From NCBI GenBank assembly GCA_003453435.1, contig DMLH01000090.1:1-15002 (forward strand): 15,002 bases of DNA, in the 5' to 3' direction. A model generated the notes under the pieces. The model was not told the DNA's origin. It ran no database searches and saw only the letters and a list, made by a program, of their open reading frames with translations. Shown one piece after another: positions 5,133-13,253 of this stretch (within the stretch, counting starts at the first letter, position 1; every line of letters starts with the position of its first letter). This DNA comes from Clostridiales bacterium. GTDB lineage: Bacteria > Bacillota > Clostridia > Christensenellales > UBA1242. The position numbers and the translations under genes were made by a program.

Positions 5133-6407
5133 ATGAAAAAAAAGAACTCAATTGGAAAATTTGTTATAATTGCAATTTTGTGTGCAATTGTCACATTTTT
5201 TACTGTATTTAGTTTTAGCCTATCAGGCTCATCAAAGGACTACGACTTTGTTGGTTTTGCTAGGGCTATAAACTTTGGTATAGAGTACAAGGGTGGAACA
5301 ATAAAAGAGTACTCAATTAAAAATAACAGTTTGGAAAACACAAATATTAGTGGGGCAGTTTCAAGCAATGCAACTAGAATTAAATATTTGTTAGATGGCG
5401 AAGGATATGAAACAAACACTTATCAAAATGGAGATAATTTAGTTGTTGAATTTATTGATGACTATTCACCAGTAGATATTGAAGACATAATCAACAAAAA
5501 AGTCACCTTTGGCATTAAGGCAAGTCAAAGTGAAACAGCGGAAGATTTGCTTACAGGAAAAGATGTTGAAAATGCATACGCAACAGTAAGTGGCAATCAA
5601 AATGTTGTTTATATAATATTTACAGAAGCAGGTGCATCAAAATTTCAATCCGCGTTGAGCAGTGGCAGTGTTTATGTTTACATTAATTCAAACTACATTT
5701 ATTCAATTTCAAATGACAGTGTAAGCACTTATGCAATGACAGGTTTTGTTTCACCATCACTTGATGCTGCAAAATCTTACGCAAGTCAAATTATGAGTAG
5801 TAAATATGACGTTAGTTTTGAGGAACTTAGCACAAAAACATACTCAAAAACAGATGCAAACAGAAATGTTATAACACTTATTGCACTTGTTTTGGGTGTG
5901 TTTGTACTTTGCTCAGTTGTACTAATTGGAATGTTTAAAAAATTAGGACTAGTTGGCATGCTGGTAATGATTATTGGTTTATTGCTACAAATTTTAATTT
6001 TACAGGCAATTCCAGAAACTGTGTTTACATTTACAACAGGAGCAATGTTTGCAAGTTTACTTGCAATGGTAATTGGTGCACTTTCACTTTACTTAATATT
6101 TGATAAAATGCACAAGGAATATAAACTTGGAAAGATACTTCAAGCAAGTGTAAAATTTGGATATAACAAAATTTGGGCAACTATATTAGACATTTTTGTT
6201 ATTATATTAGTTCCAAGCATTATTTCGTACTTCGTGGGTGGATACTTCGTTAAACAATTTGCTTTGGCTATGATTGTAGGACTGTTTATTTATGGTTTAG
6301 TAAGTGTAGTTCTTACAAAGTTCTTCACAAAATGGTTAACATATATTGCTTATAAAAACATAGATTATGGCTTTAAAAGGGAGGCACATGTAAATGAACT
6401 TAAGTAA
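5133..6407 (+). CDS. secD: Protein translocase subunit SecD, divergent
   Basis: SecD and SecF together help pull exported proteins through SecYEG, in known cases using the proton gradient. The 424-residue product has the SecD layout. There is an N-terminal helix (8-30), then FGIEYKGG (48-55) in place of the usual GLDLxGG, a mostly extracytoplasmic region to about 245 including the EAGASKFQ segment, and five C-terminal helices (about 246-268, 271-293, 299-324, 347-368 and 374-396). The KKLGLVGM loop (269-276), LIFDKMHKEY (321-330) and ATILDIFVIILV (349-360) align with conserved SecD positions. However, the VDANVLI motif with the essential Asp (E. coli D519) reads ALSLYLI (316-322), so Asp becomes Leu317 and Asn becomes Leu319. 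AGGAG lies 10 bases upstream. It overlaps secF by 14 bases. Identity is secure; retained proton coupling is doubtful. Confidence 0.9.
   Translation: MKKKNSIGKFVIIAILCAIVTFFTVFSFSLSGSSKDYDFVGFARAINFGIEYKGGTIKEYSIKNNSLENTNISGAVSSNATRIKYLLDGEGYETNTYQNGDNLVVEFIDDYSPVDIEDIINKKVTFGIKASQSETAEDLLTGKDVENAYATVSGNQNVVYIIFTEAGASKFQSALSSGSVYVYINSNYIYSISNDSVSTYAMTGFVSPSLDAAKSYASQIMSSKYDVSFEELSTKTYSKTDANRNVITLIALVLGVFVLCSVVLIGMFKKLGLVGMLVMIIGLLLQILILQAIPETVFTFTTGAMFASLLAMVIGALSLYLIFDKMHKEYKLGKILQASVKFGYNKIWATILDIFVIILVPSIISYFVGGYFVKQFALAMIVGLFIYGLVSVVLTKFFTKWLTYIAYKNIDYGFKREAHVNELK
6376..6396 (+). promoter_or_regulatory. secF ribosome binding site followed by an ATG-TAA start-stop pair
   Basis: A strong Shine-Dalgarno AAAGGGAGG (6376-6384) lies inside secD. 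Two ATGs follow in the same frame. The ATG at 6388 is followed at once by TAA (6391-6393), and the ATG at 6394 starts secF. The distance from GGAGG is three bases to the first and nine to the second. Only 6394 can make SecF, and the first forms a minimal two-codon start-stop element. Confidence 0.6.
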
Positions 6408-7131
6408 GAAGTATGATTTTTATAAAAATTCAATATTTTATTTAATTGCTAGCGCAGTTGTTTGTGTTGCGGCAATTACAGTTATTTCAGTTTGCGGTTT
6501 TAATCATTTCACATCAGTTGCCAGCGGATATGTGCTTTTGCAAAGTGTTTTGGTGCTATTAATATCACTTGTGTTTGTGCTTTTATATGTTGGGCTTAGG
6601 TTTAATTTTGGTAAAGCATTAAGCATAGTATTAATAACAGCGCACAATGCGTTACTTTCAACAGCACTTATTGCAATAATAAGAGTTCCGGTCACTGAAA
6701 GTATTGTTGCTGGATACATGCTACTTGTTGCATTAACAACAATTTTTACTCTCATATTAACGGAAAATACGAAAGATGTTAATCTCAAAAAAGCAAATTA
6801 TAATGAGATTGTTAAAAATGCTTTATCATCTAATATTAAGAAAATAGTTGTTGCTAGCGCCGTTGTAATAGTTTTATCACTATTATGCCTAATCAGTCTT
6901 AACACAAATGTATTTAGTTTTGTAAGGCTATTGCTGGTTATGATTTTTGTGGTTATTTATAGCACAATAACAGTTGCAATGCCAATTTGGTGCTATATTT
7001 CATCAAAAGTAAAAAATGTTAAAAAAGCAAAAGTTGATGTAAATGTTGAAAATCAAAAAGTTGTTAAAGCAGCAGTTATTGATGGCGATGAAGCAGGCTC
7101 TGTGGCTATAAGCGAAAACAAGGATGAATAA
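6394..7131 (+). CDS. secF: Protein translocase subunit SecF, lacking the P4 domain
   Basis: SecF is the partner of SecD in the Sec auxiliary complex. The 245-residue product keeps the SecF membrane core. It has a first helix (13-33), then VLLYVGLRFNFGKALSIVLITAHNALLSTAL (62-92, matching the family's VYxxxRFEW...HD segment), further helices at about 103-123, 151-169 and 174-200, and a charged cytoplasmic tail (204-245). Two features are abnormal. First, about 14 residues link helix 1 to helix 2, where other SecF proteins have a large extracytoplasmic P4 domain of roughly 100 residues. Second, the IGYSxND motif is replaced by VALTTIF (113-119), putting Phe119 at the essential Asp (E. coli D213), and Lys150 stands at E. 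coli R247. The gene overlaps secD by 14 bases, so it is probably translationally coupled. Assignment rests on position, topology and the RFxF segment. Confidence 0.85.
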   Translation: MNLSKKYDFYKNSIFYLIASAVVCVAAITVISVCGFNHFTSVASGYVLLQSVLVLLISLVFVLLYVGLRFNFGKALSIVLITAHNALLSTALIAIIRVPVTESIVAGYMLLVALTTIFTLILTENTKDVNLKKANYNEIVKNALSSNIKKIVVASAVVIVLSLLCLISLNTNVFSFVRLLLVMIFVVIYSTITVAMPIWCYISSKVKNVKKAKVDVNVENQKVVKAAVIDGDEAGSVAISENKDE

Positions 7132-7142
7132 AAGATGTTTTA

Positions 7143-7177
7143 TTATAGTCTCCAAATTTGGGGACTATAATTATTTT
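7143..7177 (+). terminator. Rho-independent terminator after secF
   Basis: TTATAGTCTCC (7143-7153) pairs with GGGGACTATAA (7160-7170) through 11 pairs including one wobble, around an AAATTT loop, followed by TTATTTT (7171-7177). No clear promoter is visible between this stem and recJ, so recJ may be transcribed by partial read-through. Confidence 0.75.
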
Positions 7178-7217
7178 AAGGGAAAATACCTAAAAGAGTT
7201 TTACTAAGGGATAATTT

Positions 7218-9578
7218 ATGATTTTTAAAGCAAAAGAAACAGTAAAGGGAGTGGCTCAAATTAAAGAATTTGCAGAGCAGGAAAAGTTGCAATTTAAAAC
7301 AGCGCAAATTCTTATGCAAAGAGGAATTGATACTCACGAAAAATTTATAGAATTTACCAACCCAACTCTTAATCAATTAAGAGATCCTTTTTTACTTTTA
7401 AATATGGACAAATGTCACAAAAGAATTCAAGAAGCAATCGAAAAAAATGAAAGCATATTGCTTTTTGGAGATTATGACGTAGACGGTATAAGTGCAGTTT
7501 CAATTTTATATAAATTTTTAAAGAATAAAATTACAAACTTAAATTATTTTTTGCCAAATAGATATGAAGATGGATACGGCCTTACAATAGAAAGTAGCAA
7601 AAAAGTTATAGATAAATTTCACCCTAACTTAATTATCACGGTAGATTGTGGAATATCCTGTGCTGACGAAGTTGAATACATTAAAAGCCTTGGTATTGAT
7701 ATTATCATAACTGATCATCATGAAATACCTGATGTTGTGCCAAACGCAATTGTGGTTGATCCTAAACTTCCTAACCAAGATTATGGTTTTAATGAACTTT
7801 GTGGTGCAGGCGTTGCAATGAAAGTTGTGGAGGCCTTTATTGGCAGGGAAAATTTAGATGAATACTTGGCAATTTGCGCAATTGCAACAGTTAGTGATAT
7901 TGTGCCACTTGTTGATGAAAATAGGGCAATTGTTAAACTTGGTTTAAAAAAACAAAATTTGTTACCACTTGGCATAAAAATGCTACTTAACGATTTAAAA
8001 ATTAAGGATATTACTTCTCAAGCCATTTCTTTCAAAATTGCACCAAAACTTAATGCATCTGGAAGAATGGGAAATGCTTATCATTCGCTATTTTTATACA
8101 TCTCGGATGATGTTAAATTACTTAAGGATTCATTAAAAAATGTGGATGAGTTAAATACAAAAAGACAAAAATTATCACAGGAAATTTATGATGATTGTTT
8201 AAAAATAATAAGGCAAAATAGGTTGTATACTAAAAAAGCCATAATTTTAAAAAGCAGTAAATGGGATAGTGGATTACTAGGAATTGCCTGCGCAAGACTT
8301 GTTGATGATTTTTATAAACCAGTGTTTCTGTTTAGTGATGATAATGGAATTTTGAAGGGCAGTGTAAGAAGTACGGATTTAATTAATATACACAAAGTTT
8401 TGTCAACATGTAATAATTATTTAGAAACTTTTGGTGGTCACAGCATGGCGGCCGGTTTAAGTCTTAAAGTAGATTATTTCGATGAATTCAAAGAACAAAT
8501 ATTTGAGTATTTGGATTTGAATACTACAGAAAAACTGTATAGACCAATTAAGACCTATGATGTTTCAATAAAGCCAGAAGAAGTGACAATTGAATTTGCA
8601 AAAGAATTAGAGATATTGGAGCCGGTGGGCTGTGAAAATCCTAACCCGATTTTCCTTGTAAATTATAAAGATGCGTACGCTTCAAAAATGCCTAATTTTG
8701 ACAACCACATTAATGTGACCATAGAAAAAACATTAAAATTTGTTGCATTTAATTCTGTGGAATATATTGATGATTATTTATATTCAGATTACAAACAAAC
8801 ACTTTTTGAATTACAATTAAATAGGTTTAATGGCAGGGAATTTTTAAAAGGCATAATAAAAAGAACACTTTTTAGCGGATATGGGAAAAACTTGCAGGAA
8901 ATTGCCTATGGTAGAATTTTAAAGCAGTACAAAACTGGCAAAAAATTTGAAAGATATATTGATTATTTTGCAGATAATCAAGTTAAAGTACTACTAGATA
9001 AACTTTTAAACAAACAAAATGGCACAGCAATTGTTATTTACAATAATAGCACGTATTTAAAATATAAAAACTTATTAAGTAAGTACGATTTAAACTATTA
9101 CGTTGGTGGAAGTCAAAGTAAATTTGAAGAAAATTGCGTTGTTTTTGCGCTAGATGATATTCAAGATATTGCATCTTATCATAACGTTATTTTCTTGGAT
9201 ACTTTACAAAAAACTGATTTTTTAAGCGACTTTAATGGTGAAATATATGCAATTAAAAACGGAATAACAGAACTTACTAAGTTCGATTTTTCCCGCGATA
9301 CATTTGGAAAAGTTTACAATGCAATTAAAAGTACAATTAAACAATTAAATAACTATAGAAATGAATTGGAACTTTATTGGCTTGTAAAAAGAAACAATCC
9401 TCATGTACAAAAATTTACTTATGCAAAATTTATTGCATGCTTGTATACATTTTTAGAACTTAACATCATCAAAAAAGATAATGAAACTAATAAATTTTAC
9501 ATTGATGATTCCATTAAAACCTCTTTAGAAAACAGTAGTTTTTATAATAGTTTAAAATTTATATCAATTATTAAATAA
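7218..9578 (+). CDS. recJ: Single-stranded-DNA-specific 5'-3' exonuclease RecJ
   Basis: RecJ degrades single-stranded DNA 5' to 3' in recombination, mismatch and base-excision repair. The 786-residue product is the length of the Bacillus enzyme. The DHH catalytic motifs are intact: FGDYDVDGISAV (83-94), ITVDCGIS (140-147), TDHHE (165-169), VVDPKL, and AIATVSDIVP with Asp227. The SGRMGNA loop follows near 280, and the DHHA1 signature GGHSMAAGL lies at 406-414. An OB-fold region follows (about 440-560). The last roughly 210 residues match in position the extra C-terminal domain of Firmicutes RecJ (RecJ_C type) and are less conserved and rich in Lys, Asn and Tyr. AAGGGA six bases before the ATG supports the start. 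It leads the recJ-rel-hemZ-yunB run, with only 14 bases to rel. The apt gene found between recJ and relA in B. subtilis is absent. Confidence 0.96.
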   Translation: MIFKAKETVKGVAQIKEFAEQEKLQFKTAQILMQRGIDTHEKFIEFTNPTLNQLRDPFLLLNMDKCHKRIQEAIEKNESILLFGDYDVDGISAVSILYKFLKNKITNLNYFLPNRYEDGYGLTIESSKKVIDKFHPNLIITVDCGISCADEVEYIKSLGIDIIITDHHEIPDVVPNAIVVDPKLPNQDYGFNELCGAGVAMKVVEAFIGRENLDEYLAICAIATVSDIVPLVDENRAIVKLGLKKQNLLPLGIKMLLNDLKIKDITSQAISFKIAPKLNASGRMGNAYHSLFLYISDDVKLLKDSLKNVDELNTKRQKLSQEIYDDCLKIIRQNRLYTKKAIILKSSKWDSGLLGIACARLVDDFYKPVFLFSDDNGILKGSVRSTDLINIHKVLSTCNNYLETFGGHSMAAGLSLKVDYFDEFKEQIFEYLDLNTTEKLYRPIKTYDVSIKPEEVTIEFAKELEILEPVGCENPNPIFLVNYKDAYASKMPNFDNHINVTIEKTLKFVAFNSVEYIDDYLYSDYKQTLFELQLNRFNGREFLKGIIKRTLFSGYGKNLQEIAYGRILKQYKTGKKFERYIDYFADNQVKVLLDKLLNKQNGTAIVIYNNSTYLKYKNLLSKYDLNYYVGGSQSKFEENCVVFALDDIQDIASYHNVIFLDTLQKTDFLSDFNGEIYAIKNGITELTKFDFSRDTFGKVYNAIKSTIKQLNNYRNELELYWLVKRNNPHVQKFTYAKFIACLYTFLELNIIKKDNETNKFYIDDSIKTSLENSSFYNSLKFISIIK

Positions 9579-9592
9579 AACAGGAGAGCGTT

Positions 9593-11704
9593 ATGCAAGA
9601 TTTTATTGATGTAATTAAACAAAGAGTAAAGCCTGATGAGGCAGAAAATATAGAAAAATTTTATAATTTAGTTAAAAATAGTTGCAAAACTGATGAACAG
9701 ATTTCCTTGTTTGAAACTGGACTGGAAAACACTATAATCATTTTACCTCTTGAACTAGATTATGATATGATTTTTGCCGGTATAGTTTTGCCTTTATTAA
9801 GAGAACAACTTTTGGATGATGCTATTAAAAATGAATATGAAAATGCAAAAGAACTTGCAAATTCTGTGCTTAAAATTGAAAATGTTGAAATGTCTAACAA
9901 CGAAGACGTTGCCAATTATAGAAGCATGCTTGTTGCAATGGCAAAAGATATTCGCGTTATAATTTTAAAACTTGCAGATATTTTAAACCGAACAAGGCAC
10001 CTTAAAAAATTGGATGAAACACAACAAGCAAAATTGCATAGAGAAATTGTTGATTTGTATATTCCGCTGGCTAGCCGACTTGGTTTATCTTACATAAAAA
10101 GTGAATTGCAGGATTTGGACTTATCTTACACACAACCTAATGAGTATAAAAAACTTATGAAACTGCTTGCGGAAGATAGTAAAGCAAGGCAAGAACAGAT
10201 GGCTAAGGTTGGTGCCGAACTCAAAGAAATGCTTGAAGAACTTAAAATTAAGGGTGAGATTCAAGGCAGAATTAAGCATGTAAGTAGTGTTTATAACAAG
10301 ATACATCAAAAAAATTATTCTTTAAGTCAATTGTATGACTTAACAGCAATGAGAGTGCTTGTTGAAACTGTGAACGAGTGTTATTCTGTGCTGGGTGCTG
10401 TACATACAAAATACATGCCACTTGATGGTAGGTTTAAGGATTATATTGCAAGGCCAAAAGCAAATGGATATCAAAGTTTACACACTTCTGTTATGGTTGA
10501 CGAAAAGCCTCTTGAAATTCAAATAAGAACTTTTGATATGCACAATCATGCAGAATATGGTATTGCAGCTCACTTTTTATACAAAGAGCATAAAAAGAAA
10601 ATTGATGATTTGGATGGAAAACTATTGTGGATAAGAAAACTTATTGAAAATTCCAATAATAGTTCACAAACCGACTTAGTTAATGAACTGAAAACTGACG
10701 TTTATAGTGGTGAAATATTTGTTCAAACTCCGCTTGGAAAGATTATTGAACTTCCGGAGGGTAGCACGCCGGTGGACTTTGCATATGTAATACACTCAAA
10801 TGTTGGCAACACATGTGTTGGTGCTAAAGTTAACGGAAAAATGGTGCCATTAAACAAGTTGTTAAAAAATGCTGATGTGGTTGAGATTATTACAAACTCC
10901 AATGCAAAAGGTCCATCAAAAGATTGGCTATCTTTTGTAAAAAGCAATGTTGCTAAAAATAGAATTAATCAGTTTTTTAAAAAGTTTGATAAAGAAGATA
11001 ATATTAAAAAAGGTAAAGCAATGCTAGAGCAATCTGCAAAAAATAAAGATGTAGACCTAAAAAAATTACTAGTTGATGACTTTTTGAAAGAAATTTTTGC
11101 AAGATATACTTTAAAAAACTTGGATGATATGTATGCAATGATAGGTTGTGGTGCGCTTACAACAACACAAGTTTTAAATAGGCTAATTACTTTGTATACT
11201 CAGTACAATTCAGAGCAAAAAGACTTTGTGTTTAAACCTGTTAACGTTAAAAATGAAGATAAAACCAGTTCAATTGCTGAACTTAAAAGCATGCTTATAA
11301 AATACGCTCATTGTTGCAATCCTGTGCCGGGTGATGAAATTATTGGTTTTATAAGTAGAGGAAGAGGCGTCACAATTCATAGAGCAGACTGCAAGTCACT
11401 TAAAAATTTAGATGCAGATAGGCTTATGAAATTAACTTGGAACGAAGAAAACTCCGGCCATACAAATTTTATTGCAAGTTTAAAGTTATTGGTTAAAAAT
11501 AAAAGCGGAATACTAGCAAGCATTACAAACAAAATTGCAGAACAAAAAATAAATATTACAGGCATTACTTCGCGTAATACAAAGGACGATAAAACATTAA
11601 TTTTTGTTAATGTTTCGGTTACAAGTAAATCATCAATTCAGGATTTAATTAAAAAACTTTCAAATATTGCTGATGTTTATGAAGTTTCAAGAAGTGATGC
11701 TTAA
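9593..11704 (+). CDS. rel: Rel-type (p)ppGpp synthetase with a degenerate hydrolase domain
   Basis: Long RSH proteins make, and usually also degrade, the starvation alarmone (p)ppGpp. The 703-residue product has the complete set of downstream domains. The synthetase (about 215-335) includes GRIKHVSSVYNKI (225-237), LYDLTAMRV with Asp249, RFKDYIARPKANGYQSLHT (280-298) and catalytic Glu308 in EIQIRT. TGS (373-434), an alpha-helical region, the conserved-cysteine domain with HCCNPVPGDEI and HRADC (573-600), and ACT (627-700) follow. The N-terminal half aligns around DIRVIILKLAD (119-129), but the HD hydrolase site is gone. There is no histidine before residue 136, the HDVVEDT motif reads PLLREQL (67-73), and N148 of the family is Arg133. 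AGGAGA directly upstream supports the start. It lies 14 bases after recJ and 34 before hemZ. The RFKD motif is that of bifunctional Rel rather than RelA (ExDD). Confidence 0.93.
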   Translation: MQDFIDVIKQRVKPDEAENIEKFYNLVKNSCKTDEQISLFETGLENTIIILPLELDYDMIFAGIVLPLLREQLLDDAIKNEYENAKELANSVLKIENVEMSNNEDVANYRSMLVAMAKDIRVIILKLADILNRTRHLKKLDETQQAKLHREIVDLYIPLASRLGLSYIKSELQDLDLSYTQPNEYKKLMKLLAEDSKARQEQMAKVGAELKEMLEELKIKGEIQGRIKHVSSVYNKIHQKNYSLSQLYDLTAMRVLVETVNECYSVLGAVHTKYMPLDGRFKDYIARPKANGYQSLHTSVMVDEKPLEIQIRTFDMHNHAEYGIAAHFLYKEHKKKIDDLDGKLLWIRKLIENSNNSSQTDLVNELKTDVYSGEIFVQTPLGKIIELPEGSTPVDFAYVIHSNVGNTCVGAKVNGKMVPLNKLLKNADVVEIITNSNAKGPSKDWLSFVKSNVAKNRINQFFKKFDKEDNIKKGKAMLEQSAKNKDVDLKKLLVDDFLKEIFARYTLKNLDDMYAMIGCGALTTTQVLNRLITLYTQYNSEQKDFVFKPVNVKNEDKTSSIAELKSMLIKYAHCCNPVPGDEIIGFISRGRGVTIHRADCKSLKNLDADRLMKLTWNEENSGHTNFIASLKLLVKNKSGILASITNKIAEQKINITGITSRNTKDDKTLIFVNVSVTSKSSIQDLIKKLSNIADVYEVSRSDA

Positions 11705-11738
11705 TGTAATTTTTTAAAAAATTATGAAGGAGAAATTT

Positions 11739-13235
11739 ATGGAATTACTTTTGAATAATTACGAATATCAAAATGATATTTTTGATGTTGCCCGAGAATT
11801 TTTTCCTGGCACAATTGATGATACATCAGTCATTAAATTAGATTATATAACAAATGAAAATTGTGTTGATGTGGATATTGAAATTAATTCCGTAAAAGGT
11901 ACTAAAACTTACAAAAAGCAGTTTGATATAAATTTGGGTGAAGGCGTTAAAAGTAGGCTAAAATTGGGCTTGTATGATGCGTTGAGCGATTACTTTAATA
12001 AATCCCTGCCATACGGATGTTTAACAGGTGTAAGGCCCACAAAAGTTATATATTCATTGCTTGACAAAGGCCTAAAACTTTCACAAATTCCTTCATATTT
12101 TAGAAACAATTATAGAGTTAGCAACGAAAAAATAAATTTACTTCTTGAAATTATAGAAAATCAAAAGCCCATTGAAAAAAACGATAATTTGGTTGACTTT
12201 TATGTAAATATTCCATTTTGCACAACAGAATGTAGTTATTGCAGTTTTATATCGGCTCCAATTGATAAAGTTCAAAACTATGTTAAGCCATATGTTGATG
12301 CACTTATCAGCGAAATTGAATTTACCAAAAAAATGATTAGAGACAAGTGCTATTTGGTTAAAAATATTTACATTGGCGGTGGCACACCAACTGCTATACC
12401 AACTGAAGAACTTGAAAGAATTTTGCAACATTTAACATTTGGTGAAATTAGAGAATTTACAGTTGAAGCGGGTAGACCGGACACAATAACTAAGGATAAA
12501 CTAGATTTGCTTAAAAAGTATAATGTCACAAGAATTTCAGTTAATCCACAAACTTTTAACGATGAAGTTTTAAACAATATTGGAAGGGCACACACTGCAT
12601 TTGACACAATAAAGTCCTATGAACTTGCAAGAACTTATAATTTTGATATCAATATGGACTTAATAGCAGGACTTCCAAAAGAAACCATAAAAAGTTTTGC
12701 AAATAGTATTGATAAGGTTATTGATTTAAACCCAGACAATGTCACAGTTCACACCTTATGTTTAAAACGTGCCAGTGCCTTTGCAATTGAAAATGAAAAT
12801 ATTTTCAAAACAACAAAAACAGAAAAAATGCTTGATTATGCAAAAAAACAATTGGCACTTGCTGGATACAAACCATATTATTTATACAGACAAAAAAATC
12901 AAGTTGACAATCTAGAAAACGTGGGTTATTTTAAAAATAGGAAAATTTGCAGATTTAATATTGAAAGTATGGAAGAAACAACAAGTATAATTGCTTGTGG
13001 CGCAAATGCAATTTCAAAAAGATTTTTTTCACTTGAAAACCGAATTGAAAGAGCAGCCAACGTCAAAGATATTCCGTCATACATTTTAAGGTTAAATGAA
13101 ATGTTAGAGAGAAAGAAAGAATTATTTGATTATAAGGAAATTTACTTTAATATTGTTATCATTCATTTTTTATTTAAAAATTATTTGTATTGTGAGACAT
13201 TGTCAAATTTCAAGTTTAATTATAATTTAAACTAA
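11739..13235 (+). CDS. hemZ: HemZ-like radical-SAM protein (oxygen-independent coproporphyrinogen dehydrogenase family)
   Basis: The 498-residue product belongs to the HemN/HemW/HemZ group of radical-SAM enzymes. The 4Fe-4S motif CTTECSYC gives Cys161, Cys165 and Cys168. It is followed by YIGGGTPTAIP (211-221; SAM-binding glycine motif), EFTVEAGRPDTIT (239-251), ISVNPQTFNDEVLNNIGRAHT (266-286) and MDLIAGLPKET. The N-terminal 150 residues with GCLTGVRPTK (93-102) are the mark of the HemZ subgroup. The usual location downstream of rel in Clostridia agrees. I chose ATG 11739 because AAGGAG lies six bases upstream; the in-frame ATG at 11724 overlaps that site's own 5' flank. The end is odd: after LNEMLERKKELFD, where I would expect the protein to finish soon, about 34 hydrophobic, Phe/Tyr/Asn-rich residues continue. 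Whether it truly oxidises coproporphyrinogen cannot be told from sequence. Confidence 0.9.
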   Translation: MELLLNNYEYQNDIFDVAREFFPGTIDDTSVIKLDYITNENCVDVDIEINSVKGTKTYKKQFDINLGEGVKSRLKLGLYDALSDYFNKSLPYGCLTGVRPTKVIYSLLDKGLKLSQIPSYFRNNYRVSNEKINLLLEIIENQKPIEKNDNLVDFYVNIPFCTTECSYCSFISAPIDKVQNYVKPYVDALISEIEFTKKMIRDKCYLVKNIYIGGGTPTAIPTEELERILQHLTFGEIREFTVEAGRPDTITKDKLDLLKKYNVTRISVNPQTFNDEVLNNIGRAHTAFDTIKSYELARTYNFDINMDLIAGLPKETIKSFANSIDKVIDLNPDNVTVHTLCLKRASAFAIENENIFKTTKTEKMLDYAKKQLALAGYKPYYLYRQKNQVDNLENVGYFKNRKICRFNIESMEETTSIIACGANAISKRFFSLENRIERAANVKDIPSYILRLNEMLERKKELFDYKEIYFNIVIIHFLFKNYLYCETLSNFKFNYNLN

Positions 13236-13253
13236 ATGCTCATATAAATAACT

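Noticed and set aside
11724..11738. HemZ start at ATG 11724
   Set aside because: AAGGAG at 11727-11732 is ideally placed for ATG 11739 and would lie inside the coding region of the longer version.
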